A stretch of 64,000 nt of DNA from Meandrina meandrites (Eukaryota > Cnidaria > Anthozoa > Scleractinia > Meandrinidae). Made by a program: the position numbers and the translations under genes. Of the stretch, positions 34,511-46,640 are shown piece after piece. The DNA is taken from assembly GCA_963693305.1 (NCBI GenBank), contig OY855916.1, positions 9,196,001 through 9,260,000 on the forward strand, read 5' to 3'. How positions within the stretch are numbered: the stretch's first letter is position 1; each line of letters begins with the position of its first letter. The notes under the pieces were generated by a model. That model was not told where the DNA came from, did no database searches, and worked only from the letters and a program-made list of their open reading frames with translations.

Positions 34511-36489
34511 ATGAACGGAAAAAGCGTTACACTTGTCTTTATAATAGTCTTCATCCCGTTGGAATCTTACAGCGAGGCTTTCAGCGGCCCCTTTGGACAT
34601 GGAAAGCGGGAACTTAACAGAAAGGTAATTTTTACTTTATATTTAACATAAGAAGTAGTCTTTTAGGTATGTGTTGTATTGATATGGCAGTCTTTTAGGA
34701 ATTTCTATTTTTTGTTTGGTTTAGTTTTGCAATTCTTGATCGATTGAAAACGTTTCTCCTGATGTCGGACAAGACCAGAAGCAATACCAAGGGTTATTTG
34801 TAGCACCCGACTCCCGCGCTTTTCACCGAATGTTAGTCTTTGCAGTGATTTCTTCTTGGTTTTTCTGGTGAAATTAACTTTGTGAAATTGCTTCGATTTT
34901 GATTTTTTTCAAACAGTTGCATATTACGCTAGCTATTACACTGAACTTTAACGACATCTTACCACAAAAAGTCAATAACTGTTAAAAAAGTATGTCATAA
35001 GCAAATTATACCGGGACGTGTCGATAATTATGGGATATGACTCACTTAGATCGAATAAATTAAGTAATACGCCTTGTTAAGTTATGGTTTACATGAAGAG
35101 TACCTGTAAAATTTTCGAGGAACTTCAAGGAATATTTATTTCAGTGCCTATTTACTTGTGTTCGGCTTGTGGTACGTTTTTATTTGGTAGATTAGATCTT
35201 TTTAAATGACAGTCAATTTTCATTTTCATGCCTGGTTTCACTCAAAGTGTATTGTGAAAGTATCGTCTTTTTATATATCAACAGAAATGCTTCAGTATTT
35301 TGAATCAGTGTACACTTTGCAAACAGAAAAAATTAAAATAGAGTAGATAAAATTATGATCCATTAACAAACTCTCGGTTTATTTTAATCAGACTAAATTT
35401 CGTTGCATATAGAAACTCAGCGTGGTTAAGTTTGTAAACACTGAATAATTGTTTTCGGGAAGCGAAACTTAGTTCAAACTAACCAATTATCCGCATTGAC
35501 TAGCGTTCCTCCCGTCTTTAAACTACAAAGGGTCACAAGCTTAAAAATGCAAAGTTTGAGTTTTTAGATACAAACGAGATAATGGAGGCTTAAATAGGCA
35601 GCACTGGCCTCTTAGGCGCAGATCATAAATTTAACTTTTCTTTCGCGGATCGTCTCCTACTGCAGGTGCTTTTCTAGTGCCATTCTCTCTGAGTGTTTAA
35701 TGGTTCAATTACCAGTCAGCTGTCAGTTGGCAGCATTTCTTTTAAGCGTCCAACGCGAAACAATTAAAGCGCATCGATTAATTTCATAAGAGAAATAGAA
35801 ACCATCCTACTCAAAATAAATGTCCTTTCTCGCACGAAATCTTATTTTCTCCCTTTGGTAGTTGGGTTCTTTTTTAGCTTTTGGCAATTTCATTTCAAAA
35901 TCGACTGCCAAAAATCATAGCTGATAGTCATTGTCGTAGTTTAAAGCTCTATAGAAAAAATGACAAATAACAAACTAATTTACAAATTATTAAATTTGTA
36001 CTACACCAAATAAGAATAAAAATAGTTAGAATAAATTTACCATTATTAGATGTGGCTAAGAAGCCTAAAAAGAAATCACTGATAAAGTTAGTTGAAGGTA
36101 TTAACAACCAGTGCGTGAAAATTAAATTTAACAAAAACAAAAATTTTGAATTAAGTGCGGAGCAGCGCGAAGGCGATGAAAATGATGTTTATAGATATCG
36201 CCCATTGCTCCATTAATGCCTCATATAACATATCACGAAACTGCGTCCATTAGTTCAACAACAGGTACTTATGAAATAGCTTCTATCCACTCCACAGTGC
36301 CATGACTATCTTGAGAGACTTTGTTTGAGTGAAAGGAACATCAACTGCGACTTCGTGATTTCCAGAAGCAGTCAGCTAAAGGAAAGCGCCCTTAACAGCA
36401 AGTTGGAGAGCAAAGTGTACAAGACCAAGTCTGTTTCGCTCGAAGCTGACCATCGTAAAAACAGTTGGCCATTGAAATATCGTCAATAG
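34511..36489 (+). CDS. Putative secreted, amidated peptide-hormone precursor, two exons
   Basis: The exon model is 34511-34624 and 36298-36489, 101 aa in total. Exon 1 starts at ATG and encodes a hydrophobic signal peptide (about residues 1-20: charged start, then VTLVFIIVFIPL), followed by 'EAFSGPFGHGKR' and 'ELNRK'. Gly-Lys-Arg is the classical prohormone cleavage and C-terminal amidation signal, so a small His-amide peptide ending GPFGH is predicted. The donor 'aaag/gtaatt' is phase 0. Exon 2 follows a good acceptor (atccactccacag), is phase 0, has three Cys near its start (C-x7-C-x7-C) and a basic Lys/Ser-rich remainder, and stops at TAG. An AATAAA follows at 36573. I recognise no family; it is not one of the known RFamide, GLWamide or RPamide precursors. 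Alternatives are a secreted peptide without hormonal role or additional exons inside the 1.7-kb intron. Confidence 0.55.
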
Positions 36490-36572
36490 ACGCAAACTGA
36501 ATGTAATGTGTTATCCTAGTTTTACCTGGACAGGATTTGATGTTGTAAAACTCTTATACATATGTAGAACAT

Positions 36573-36578
36573 GAATAA
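36573..36578 (+). promoter_or_regulatory. Polyadenylation signal AATAAA
   Basis: A canonical hexamer 84 bp after the stop codon of the two-exon peptide gene, followed by an A-rich stretch, consistent with a short 3' UTR. Confidence 0.6.
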
Positions 36579-36579
36579 A

Positions 36580-38040
36580 AACAAAGAATGCAAAAAAAAA
36601 TACTGTTTTGTGACAATGTAGATGGAATCACTTTGCAATATTCTTTATAAAATTAAAATTAATTCAATATTCAACCACAAACTTGGCTCTTCTTAATATT
36701 TTAATAATTTAAACTATGATTTCATTCCAGGGGAAGAGTAAAACATTAATTTTATTTAGCGGAAAACAGCAGAGAAATATATTTCCAACAAATTATGAAA
36801 ATCGTCACTTTTATACTATTGGCCATATAGACAACATCATAAATTGCAAATAAAATTTACGTAAACATCAGGACCATAGCATCGACATTGAACAATGTAC
36901 AGGTTAACGATTTCGAATGGGAAAAAAAAAAAAATAAAATAGCGCACTGAATTTCTACTCAAAAACAAACGTGCACCGTGATATTTACAAAGGTCAATAA
37001 ATATTGTCTTGCCATAAAAGTAAGTTTTACTCTTTACTATTCGCACCGCTCATAGACAAAACTTATTTCCGATAATGCGCATTGAGTATGGGGACTGACA
37101 AGAGCTATTTTGACAGTATTATATGCCGAGGACGTTCTAAATCAAAATGCAGAGGGAAAATTCCAAAAAAAAAAAAACGATTTATACTGATTATTTTGAA
37201 ATCCAGGAGTCAAATAACTACACTCTGTCCCAAATGATGATAAAATTTTTTACAATAAAGCCGTCAGTAAATCCCGACAAATCCTTGCATAATTCAAACA
37301 TTATTCGTGACAAAACTTGCATAATTCTCGAAACAACTACCATTCCCCACATCATTTCCAGTTATTATTTTTCTCTTTATTATGTATTTAGCTTACTTCT
37401 GCCATTTAACATTGGATTAGCATTTCTCAATACGTCGGCTCTGAGCTGGGACCCATAACGAATTAAAACAGTTCACTACTTCTCTTTAACTATACTTAAA
37501 TGAAAGGAGAAGCTTTATGAGGCCATTATCACGAGATATTAATGTCTTCTTTCAAAATGGAGTTTTATGTATCTTAAGCAAATAAAATATGCGTTTCTTT
37601 CCGTAAAGAACATGACGAAAAAGTCAACAATTCATCACTAACTTCGGTTTTCTCAAATACGTGGTGAACAATATATTTTTTTAAAATTCTTGTTCGAACG
37701 CGTTTATCAACAGATAACAGCTAAGATCTACAATAGATCCATGGCAAATACATGACAATTTACATAGCTATTGATAACACTTTCAACACTGAATAATTGC
37801 AGCTTGAAAAGTATTTAGTTGTATGTAATTGATGACATATTGGGCCCTGCAATTGCAAGTGATGTTGAAAGATTCATAAATACTAACAAGTCCTCATTGA
37901 ACTACTCTGGAATGACCACTACATTGGCCATCGACTTTGGAAAACTGACGTCATCGTAAAGTTAAAGTTTGAGCAAAGTTACCATCAGGCTGGCCAGGCG
38001 TCCCAAGCATTTAATTCGCTGCTACCTATTTATACACCAG
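36580..38040. other. Intergenic, no gene recognised
   Basis: A+T-rich DNA without supported exons or repeats. Confidence 0.45.
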
Positions 38041-38184
38041 GACCCAGTTTTTCAAAGGGTAGATAACTCTATCCACCGGAAAAACCAATATCTAGTGGAT
38101 AACATAGTTTGTTTCGTCGACACGTATCCACTGGATAGCGCAGTATCCGGTAGATAGCATATCTACCCTTTGAACACTGGACCA
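38041..38184. mobile_element. MITE of the 'TTCAAAgggTaGATA' type
   Basis: The left end 'gacccagtttttcaaagggt' and the right end, inverse of 'ggtccagtgttcaaagggta', bracket a body made of 'tatccac(t/c)gga' motifs in both orientations. Elements of this pattern are widespread in marine invertebrate genomes (from memory). Non-coding. Confidence 0.7.
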
Positions 38185-38345
38185 GACCCAGGGTGGAGAG
38201 AGACACGGTGAGAGAAAAGAGTCTTGCCGAAGAGCACAACACAATGACCTCGGCCTGGACTCGAACATGAACCGTTCGATTCGAAGTCTAACTAATAGCC
38301 GGACAACTGCGCCTTCTACAGATTCAGATGAGCATACAGTCAAGT
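38185..38345 (-). mobile_element. tRNA-derived SINE copy
   Basis: Read on the minus strand, a tRNA-like head contains a B-box-like 'ggttcatgttcgagtcc', preceded by 'ggcgcagttg', and is followed by 'gctcttcggcaagactctt'. The latter resembles the shared LINE-derived tail (ttgggcaagacactt) found on several SINE families. It abuts the MITE. The pol III A box is degenerate. Confidence 0.5.
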
Positions 38346-39000
38346 AAAGGAATTAATCAACTTAAGCAGACGGGGAATTCGCCAAATTCTCAACACTTCA
38401 GAAATGCTTTGCAATCATAAGGATAAATATACTTTCAATTGGAGCCTTCGCTTGTACTTCACGGTTTGAAAAGGAATATTCAGTATGGAATTACTGTTCT
38501 TTTGTTTTTCTTAGTTTATTTAACTCTGCCCACGACCACTTACCTTTATTTGCTTTTTGTTTTTATCCATAAATGCAACTTTAAACCGTAAATTATTGGC
38601 GAATCTTTTACATTTATCACCACCTATCTAATGCTTCAGATAACCTCCTGTTGGCACATGTTTGCCCGCAGCGAAAATAGCGGATTAGTATATTACACCC
38701 ACTGTGTATTTATTTTTATTCAACATGATTAATTCCAGTGACCTAAAGCTCTTTAACTTATCAATTGTATATTAATTTTCTTTAGAAAGCTGACACTTTA
38801 ATTTAAACTTGACATTCGAAATAAAACCATATTAATCCAGAGGAAATTGCGTGGAAGATTGAGTGATAACAAACACAGAAGTCAATAAAACGGCTTGTCA
38901 AAAGAAAATTCGCAGCGTTTCTGATTCTCACGCAGGAGCCGCAGCTGGTTAGTCTGGTTCAGTGTTAGAAAGGAGGACATCAGAGATTTCTTCGAAGAAA
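38346..39000. other. Upstream region of receptor gene
   Basis: A+T-rich, no exon seen. It should contain the promoter of the receptor at 39001. The open frame reaches back to a GTG at 38962. Confidence 0.4.
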
Positions 39001-39990
39001 ATGTCTTTGGATGCTGAGTGCTTTGTTCTACCAGATCCAGCTAACCAAGAAGTGATGGCTCGCCATGCGTCGAACCTTATAACAGCCACAATCAACGCCT
39101 TGAGTTCACCTTTCGCCGTTTTAGCCAATTTCCTTGTGGTTTTTGTCATCACACGGAACACTGCGCTTCATACGCCTTCAAACGTTCTTCTGGCGAGCCT
39201 AGCATTCTCCGACCTCATGGTGGGTATGGTGGTACAACCTTGTTACGTTGTGTTCCGTCTATACGAAAACATCTTGCATCTGGTGCCGCCTTGCCTGTTG
39301 AGGATCATCTACTCGGAGAGTTTCTGGGTATGCTACGGCGTTTCGTTCCTGACGCTGAGCGCAATCAGCATTGAAAGGTACATTGCCTTGCGCCTGCACC
39401 TTCGCTACAAGGAACTGGTGACAACACGGCGCGTCCTATGGGTGGCTATCATCATCTGGGTGTTGGATATTTCCCTTACGTTCATGGAATGGATCGCTCA
39501 AACCAAGCTTCTGCGAAATTGCCATGCGGCGCTCTTACTTTTTTGTCTCTTGATTACATTCGGTACTCATATTAAGATATTCTGGATTCTTCGTCGACAT
39601 CAGCGTCAGATAAACAGCATCAGCCGCATGCCGTCGAAAAGGAGAAATTTCCAACGCCAAACCAGACTCGCTGTGAGCGTTTCATACATTGTAGTCATCT
39701 ACATCACGTGTAACATCCCTGTGCTTTCCGTTATGTTGTTCACCTTTGCGGGCGGCCGCTTGGATAGCCTTAATGTGTTTAGCTGGACCGAGACCATAGC
39801 TTTCTTAAATTCTCTGATTAATCCTGTTATCTGTTGTTGGAGGAACAGAGGAATCCGCCGAGCTGTTTTCAACCTTTTAGCGAAGGTCGTTTGTTTGAAC
39901 AGAGCCTTGACACAGATGGAGCTAGGCAATACATCCGTTGTGATGAGAGGCAATAACCGAATGTCAACTCTGGACTACGACAGGAAATAG
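39001..39990 (+). CDS. Intronless class A GPCR, NPxxC subfamily member 1
   Basis: An intact 329-aa receptor; I chose the ATG at 39001 because the upstream extension begins at GTG and paralogs start at a comparable place. The N-tail has the family signature 'CFVLPDP' (Cys7). Helices: TM1 28-50 (N43), TM2 61-80 (D71), TM3 103-125 with ERY 125-127, TM4 145-164, TM5 176-197, TM6 224-247, TM7 262-280. Cys98 lies at 3.25, and this member alone keeps a Cys (174) in the short ECL2. TM6 has CNIP where CWxP is usual, and TM7 has NPVIC in place of NPxxY. Glu264 is at 7.39. The third loop is short and basic. Neighbour 41856 lies in the same orientation 1.9 kb on, suggesting a tandem origin. Ligand unknown. 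Confidence 0.9.
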   Translation: MSLDAECFVLPDPANQEVMARHASNLITATINALSSPFAVLANFLVVFVITRNTALHTPSNVLLASLAFSDLMVGMVVQPCYVVFRLYENILHLVPPCLLRIIYSESFWVCYGVSFLTLSAISIERYIALRLHLRYKELVTTRRVLWVAIIIWVLDISLTFMEWIAQTKLLRNCHAALLLFCLLITFGTHIKIFWILRRHQRQINSISRMPSKRRNFQRQTRLAVSVSYIVVIYITCNIPVLSVMLFTFAGGRLDSLNVFSWTETIAFLNSLINPVICCWRNRGIRRAVFNLLAKVVCLNRALTQMELGNTSVVMRGNNRMSTLDYDRK

Positions 39991-41855
39991 ACTTGGATAA
40001 CTCAATAAACTAAATTGAGAGATATTGCGGACAGCATTAAAATAAATTGACAAGACAAGGCGTGATTCAAGATTGATGTCGAGAATGACAAGCAGAAGCA
40101 AACAAAAGAACATGCACCTTTCGGTCAATAACTTGCAACATCAATTCCTCTAGCTGATTGGCTGGCATTTGTCCTAATGTTAGTTTTGAGATTTCGGTTG
40201 CATGTCAAGACTTGTATTGATTTATGTAAGGAAAATTAATGTTGATCAATTAACCGTGTTAAGGGACAGGGACCGTGGGCCGTCTTCGACTTTCAGAAAT
40301 TTTCATTAGCAAAACTGGAAATAATATGATCAATTTTTTTTTTTTGTATTTGCATTGATTCTGATAATTATTTCACACTACACTCGAGCTTTGTTACCTT
40401 TATAAATTGAAGCAAATTTTAAATAAGAAATGTAGTAACTGTATAAATTTTCCTGATAAAAGGCGAGTGCAACTGAGTTACGATGTCACTGTAGCATAAA
40501 CTGTAGTTGGACCATTTTTCACCCTTTATAAATGTTGCCGTGATATTAAGAGGAATTCAATAAGGTAGCATCACCGCAAAGTATTGCTGATCAATATTTT
40601 CGCCAATTAGCCAATCAATTGAAAGCGATACTACTGAAGAATCAGTCTTTCACTAAATTTTGCAAAAAGCGTCGTGTACAGGATAATAAACAGTAGAATA
40701 AATAAAACCAGCAGGATGGTCACACACTAGTTAGAGTTTCATCCCTAGAACTTAGTAAAAAGTAAGAACAACTTTGTACACTACATGAACGAGCTGCCCA
40801 ATAGCTATAATAGATTATCAGGGTTTCATCCACAGAACCACCTTGTCCAGCATAGTACACAGCATCACAATGAAAGTGCTGGTCAATAGCATTCACTTTT
40901 TGAGTTTCCTCCCCCAAATTATCCAAAATTTTAAAAAACTTTATAAAGCATGCTGTACCACATGTCGAACATACTTCTCAAACTAAAAGCGCTCATTTAA
41001 AGAGGTTTAACCACAGACTCCAAAGTTAGAATTAATTACATTACGGGACGTACGTTTTAACTTCAAAAGGAGAAGACTGTCGAATGTAATTGTTATTGCC
41101 TTTTCAGTTCTACATGTACACTAAAAAAACAAAAAAATAAATTAAAGTTAATGTAGCACATATTTTCAAGAAACAAAATGAGATAAAATTCGCTGATTTC
41201 AACGAAATGGCAGGCGTTTCTGTTCCATAGGATGAAGAAATCTGAAGCGAATTACCGTGCGAATTGGGATATGAAATGTAGAAGAAGTCAATAAATGGAG
41301 ATATTTTATTAGATTTAGTTTATTTGAGCCTATAAATAACATAACAAATTAGTGAGTATTGTGAATTAAGTGCAGATTGAAAGATTGTAGAAGCTATATA
41401 GCCGGATTGGATTCCGAGAAATTAAGCTCAAACTTTAATCCTTTTACAAAAAGTACAACAATAAATTTGAATCAATTGAATGAAACTCGGTTTGTGATTT
41501 TTAATTACATTTCTACTCTACGTAGAAATTCATAATATGGCTCTAAACACATGTCTATTTGTTTTATTCCGTGGTATTCAATTAAGCTGTTGATTAAAAG
41601 AAACAGCATATGTTAATATTGCTTGACCTGTCGAATACTATCGTATCGCGAATTTTAACTTTGACATAATATTCACTTGAAGTTGATGGACACATTTTAA
41701 AAGCTCTATGTTATTGATGTATTGCGACATTTTGCCCACACTCCAAATGGTGCTTAGTGTCAAGGGCGATTTTAAACGCGGGAAAAAATATTCGTAGCAA
41801 AGCGGCTAGTTTTCGCTTTAAGGATCTAGACTTACGTGGATGGTCATAGTACATA
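39991..41855. other. Spacer between tandem receptors
   Basis: No exon, repeat or RNA gene is supported. It holds the 3' UTR of the first gene and presumably the promoter of the second. Confidence 0.45.
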
Positions 41856-42860
41856 ATGGATGTGAATCAATCGGAGGAGTGCTTTTTCCTAGTGAATCCA
41901 GACTTTGACAAAGTTCATTACCGTTACACGACGAACTTTGTAACAGGTGTAATAAATGGCATATTTTCTCCCGTTGCAGTTATTGGAAATATCGCGGTTC
42001 TCTTCATAATCTATCGAACAGCTTGGCTTCGAGAGCCGTCGAACCTCCTTCTTGGATGCTTAGGTGTTTGCGACTTGCTAGTCGGTGTCATCGTTCAGCC
42101 CAGTTACGTTTCGTTTCGACTGAGTGAGAACCGAGATCATTTTGTACATTGCTCTGTGCGAATGATCTACTCGACGTCATTTTTTGTCTGTTATGGAGTA
42201 TCCTTCCTAATTTTGAACGCAATATGTTACGAGAGGTACTTGGCATTGGCGCTTCACCTACGTTACAAAGCCTTAGTTACGAAGCGACGTATTCTAATGC
42301 TGGCAGCTTTAATATGGATATTAAACACATTTTTGACCTGTCTTCAATTTGCTGGGATCAACACAACTGTACGAGCAATTCATCTTACATTTTGGTTCGT
42401 ATGCCTGGTAACATCGGGTCTGCTTCAGTTTAAAATTGTCGGCATCGTTCGTCGGCATCACGAGGAGATACGACGCCAGGAAATTCAGTTGAACTCGCAC
42501 GCACACAGTTACCGACGTCAACTTAAACTGGCCGTCAATATCGCTTACATTGTGGGCATTTATGTTTTCTTTAACCTACCTGTACTTATCGTGACCACTT
42601 ACCATCAAATAGTGCGTGGAAATTTGAGTAGTTATAATTACCACAGCTGGGCAGAAACGGCTGCCCTGTTGAATTCTTCACTGAATCCTATAGTTTGTTG
42701 CTGGCGAAGCCGGAACATACGAAAAGCAATATTTAAACCCATTGCAGCGTGGATAACTTGTAATATTTTGAACGGAAATGAAGATGCTAAATCTAATGTT
42801 GTCAATTCGAGACGGTATGATATTCACTGTCAGATGCAAATGAAGTCTCTTCGATTTTAA
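41856..42860 (+). CDS. Intronless class A GPCR, NPxxC subfamily member 2
   Basis: An intact 334-aa receptor starting at ATG 41856. The N-tail has a glycosylation site (N4-Q-S) and the family Cys (Cys9, 'ECFFLVNPDF'). TM1 about 28-52 (N45), TM2 63-82 (D73), Cys99 at 3.25, TM3 104-126 with ERY 126-128, TM4 147-165, TM5 175-196, TM6 224-248 with FNLP (239-242) in place of CWxP, TM7 262-282 with NPIVC (277-281) in place of NPxxY. Glu267 is at 7.39. ECL2 is about 12 residues with no Cys but with N169-T-T, so a TM3-ECL2 disulfide is not possible and Cys9-Cys99 is the likely alternative. The tail of about 50 residues has no CAAX box. Confidence 0.9.
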   Translation: MDVNQSEECFFLVNPDFDKVHYRYTTNFVTGVINGIFSPVAVIGNIAVLFIIYRTAWLREPSNLLLGCLGVCDLLVGVIVQPSYVSFRLSENRDHFVHCSVRMIYSTSFFVCYGVSFLILNAICYERYLALALHLRYKALVTKRRILMLAALIWILNTFLTCLQFAGINTTVRAIHLTFWFVCLVTSGLLQFKIVGIVRRHHEEIRRQEIQLNSHAHSYRRQLKLAVNIAYIVGIYVFFNLPVLIVTTYHQIVRGNLSSYNYHSWAETAALLNSSLNPIVCCWRSRNIRKAIFKPIAAWITCNILNGNEDAKSNVVNSRRYDIHCQMQMKSLRF

Positions 42861-45800
42861 GAACTTAAATTTGAATGGGAAAATACACTCAAATAAACTC
42901 ACAGCGACGTTTTCAAGGAAATCGTAACGCGGAGCGATTGTAATTACTTAAAGCAATAACAAGTTTGCTGGTTTTGTACATTTTACAAAGGCTACGATAT
43001 CAAAATAAACACTTGCTCTTTTTTTATTTTACTTTGCCTTTATGCACTGAAAGAGTGTTTGTTTTTGGATTTGTCGTTGTTAGTCTCTGACGTCGTCTCA
43101 AAGGAAATTATTTTTGGCTTTTTAGCACGCCAAAAGAAAGAGCGCTCTTAACTAAGTATTCTGGAAAAGATATCCACAATAAGCCAGGATAGCCGCCATG
43201 TTTGTTTTCACGTTTCAATGCAAATCACTCACGTGATTTGTGAGGGGGCAAACAAGCTTATAAATCGATCAATTTCAGCTGGTATTATATTATGTCTAAC
43301 AAAACACTGCATACAAATACATTAATTTTGTTGCTGCTTCTCTTTGAATCTGTCGTACACATAACCAGCTTTGGCTATCGTAGGCGTCACAACAGTAGTT
43401 TTGAGTTGTTTTCTGTGACTGACATAGCATAGACATTCTACTGAAGGTACATAAAGCAATGGAACTAAAAGTACTTGAAGGGTGACAAACGGTTTACAAC
43501 GACCGAGAGAATTCTCGCGCGCTCATTGGTTGAAAAGTACGGTACATGAGAGTAAAATGACGTAACCTGTAACGCAACGTAAGGGAAATTTTGGAAAACT
43601 TAACAAATTGGCGTGACTTTTTCAGACAACAGAACGGCGAATTGTTGAAAGTCAGCTGAAACATTAAGGACGAAATGTTTTAACATTCGTTTGCCCCAAG
43701 TGGAAAAAAAGCGAACTTACGAGTCGTCACGCGCGCGCGATTCCCGGCTGATTTTCCGCCTAATTCGCCGATGAATTTTCTGTGCTATTCTATAGAGGAT
43801 AAAATGAAGCCATAGAAAGGGCAAACCTTTGCGGTTGAACTCCATGTAAAGATACAAATTTTTGTAGAGCTTATAAAAGTTATACGAAGCCGTTTCAGAG
43901 CCACCTTTAATTAGAAGTACCGACCCATCAAAGTAAACAGCTAGAAAATGCTGGAAATCCCTACTATCCACCTAAATTTACCCTAGACTTTTATTAAGTT
44001 TTGCCAAATACTTGCTGTGAAACTTCTAGTAATTTTCAAGTGAAGAAGTTACTTCTATGAATCTAAATGAAAACCATAGCTTCATTACAAACAATGATCA
44101 GTCACCAGGGCGTTATTGCAGCTAAGCGAGTGCAGCGAGTTGAGCAGCAGTTCATAATCAGGATTTAAAATTAATGTAGGCAAAATCGAGATTGTGCCAG
44201 CGTTGTTAACCTCGTTCTCAGCGGAACATAATGCTCTGCGCTGTGGCAAAGCCTCGCTTTCATGGGACCATAATGCTCTTCGCTGTCCCATAGCCTCGCT
44301 TTCAGCGTCCCAAAATACTCTGCGCTGTGGCAGTGCCTCGTTTTCAGTGGACCAAAATACACTGCGCATTGAAAATGCCAATACACGAAGCCAATTTTAA
44401 AGCCGCCGAGGTGTGAAATCCAGCAAGAAGCACATGGTAGCTGCTGCACAACAACCACAAGTATGAAATGACATCTCTATCAGAAAACGCACGTGCAGAA
44501 AAAAAATATAAAATTTTTGTGCGGAAGGAGCGGATTGTAGTATACCCGGCCCACTTCAATGACACAAATGTACTGCTCAAACAAAATTATGCAATTTTGT
44601 GGCATGGGTCATCCGAAATCTAGCTGTGCAGCGATTGACGTTGAAACCCGTGCTACTGCTACGAATGTAGATTAATACATAAGAGCCTGTCAAAACCACC
44701 GAGGTGCGAAATCCAGCAAGAAACACAGGGCAACTGTTGCACATGTATAAAATATCAAAACCATCTGAAAATCCGTTTGAAGGCTTACATTTACATTTTT
44801 ACGTTTATTGTTTAATTAGAGTTTATCAATTCATTTGTGACTTGTAAAATAATTACGATTGAGTTGTTTAATTTCACTCACTAGATGCTTCAAGTTGAAT
44901 TCTTTCTAAGTTTCTATAAGCCTAGCTAGACCTACTCTCTTTATTTGTTCCTTTATAATGAGCAACCCATTTTGTAAAATGCAAAATAGACTAAAATAAC
45001 CGCATCAATTTCATAGCTTGGGCCACACTAGTAATAATGATATTTATTTCTAGAAATAAATGATTTTATGTAGCTTGTGATGTATTCATCTCCCAGCTTC
45101 CGGTTTGGGGAACTGGCTCTCATCTGGGATATTCTTCATGTGTTCTTGATAGAATTGAGGCAAGCCTATTCAATCCTCTTTCGCTCTTTGCCTCCAATAA
45201 GCGAAGATAAATTTCCCTTCCCTCCACAACCTGTATTCTATTATACTTAGTGAGTGGTATGGCGGTTTTTCCTCACCTTTGCTGGGATAATACTTTGTAT
45301 GTTTTTGTAGTGTTATCTTTCGTTGTTTGTTATGAAAATAAACGGCAACAACCGTTGCCAAAAAGATCCCAAAATGGGAAGTTCTGTTTTGTGCCAAAGA
45401 AAGCTCAGCCAAAGCAAAGCAACGCACATTGGTATTTTGATCAAGTTGTGATTAATTTAGAAGGAGCAAGATACATTAAAAAAGAGTTGGAATAAGCGAA
45501 AGTAACTTTGAAAACTGTTCAACACGACAGTTTTTCAAAATCGTATATCGCAATCTGTTTTAAACTTCAGTTTTTCTATCCGAACCTTCTTTTGTATTTG
45601 CTATTGCAATTGTATGTTATTAAAATATTTCTTCACTGTTTGAAGTGGTTATTTTTGTATTTCCCTTAATTTACCGGTCATTCTCTTATTGTCTTAATTT
45701 CACTTGGCTAAAATCAATGAACCAGTTCCTTTAAGACGAAGGAAACAGCGCCTTGTGTAGACGCAATTGAAGACGTCCATTTAGTCGTTAACTGCAACGT

Positions 45801-46640
45801 TTTTCCATTTTAAAGAGCAAAGTGAAAATCCCACCCTGCAGCTTCACAGGTACATTATTGAAATATTTTTAGTACTAACACAACAAATAATTGTCAAAAA
45901 AGGACTCTACGTATACCTCTACGTGGTTAACAATACAACAAATCTTATGGTTTAGTTAGACCATTTTACACTTGAGTGGTGAATTCGCATTTAGCTTGGG
46001 TCTACATTACCACAATAAGAGACTGGTTTACAAAACTCGCTCCAATTTCTCAAACCAAAAAACCAACCGTGACCCCGAACACAAATTTTCCCGCCCTTCG
46101 CGTTGACGAGGCTTCACGTATCTGCTTCGAGTTTTGATTGGTTCACGGAATTGCCTGCGTCCTTTGTAATTAGCAAGAGTAATAACTTTGGTTCTGGTTC
46201 CACGACAAATAAAAACCACTCTAAGAAGGAAAACAATTTAAATATCTTCAACATAAAGCGCAATTAAAAAGTGAAATTTAATGAGTAATTTATTCTTTAT
46301 TTAGTAATAATTAGCACTCTAAAAAGACATTTTTAAGATGAGAAAAAGATAAATATCACATAAGCAAATAGTAGAACTCATCGTTAGCTATGGACGACTC
46401 ACGGAATAGACAGTTTCTTATCTCAAGATATCTTTTTGGATCTTCCAGTTTCGATTGAAAGAACTAAAGTGAGAGGGAATCCGAACTTTGGTTACCACAA
46501 TTCTTTGATAAAGATTTTTTATTTATCGTGAGAGAGGGTTCGAACCTAATTTCATTTTATTTGACTGGGTTTGTTGACAAGTAAATAAATCAAATTTATT
46601 CTTGTTTGGTAGGAGATGCCACTGACAAGATTTACTTCTC
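42861..46640. other. Intergenic with one minisatellite
   Basis: A 42-bp minisatellite (44210-44377) is the only structured feature. Short open frames (for example 43717-43971, 45250-45495 and 46028-46219) carry no recognisable domain. The isolated 'gggttcgaacc' near 46547 does not sit in a tRNA fold. Confidence 0.45.
44210..44377. repeat. 42-bp minisatellite, four copies, open in phase
   Basis: Four degenerate 42-bp units begin cctcg at 44210, 44252, 44294 and 44336. Because 42 is a multiple of three, the minus strand reads a 14-residue repeat of the type 'EALPQRRVFWDAES' for all units, inside an open frame with an ATG near 44369 and a stop at 44085. No signal peptide or splice context supports a gene. 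Confidence 0.85.

Noticed and set aside
46540..46570. tRNA gene suggested by a perfect 'gggttcgaacc' B-box
   Set aside because: No acceptor, D or anticodon arms can be folded around it; probably chance.
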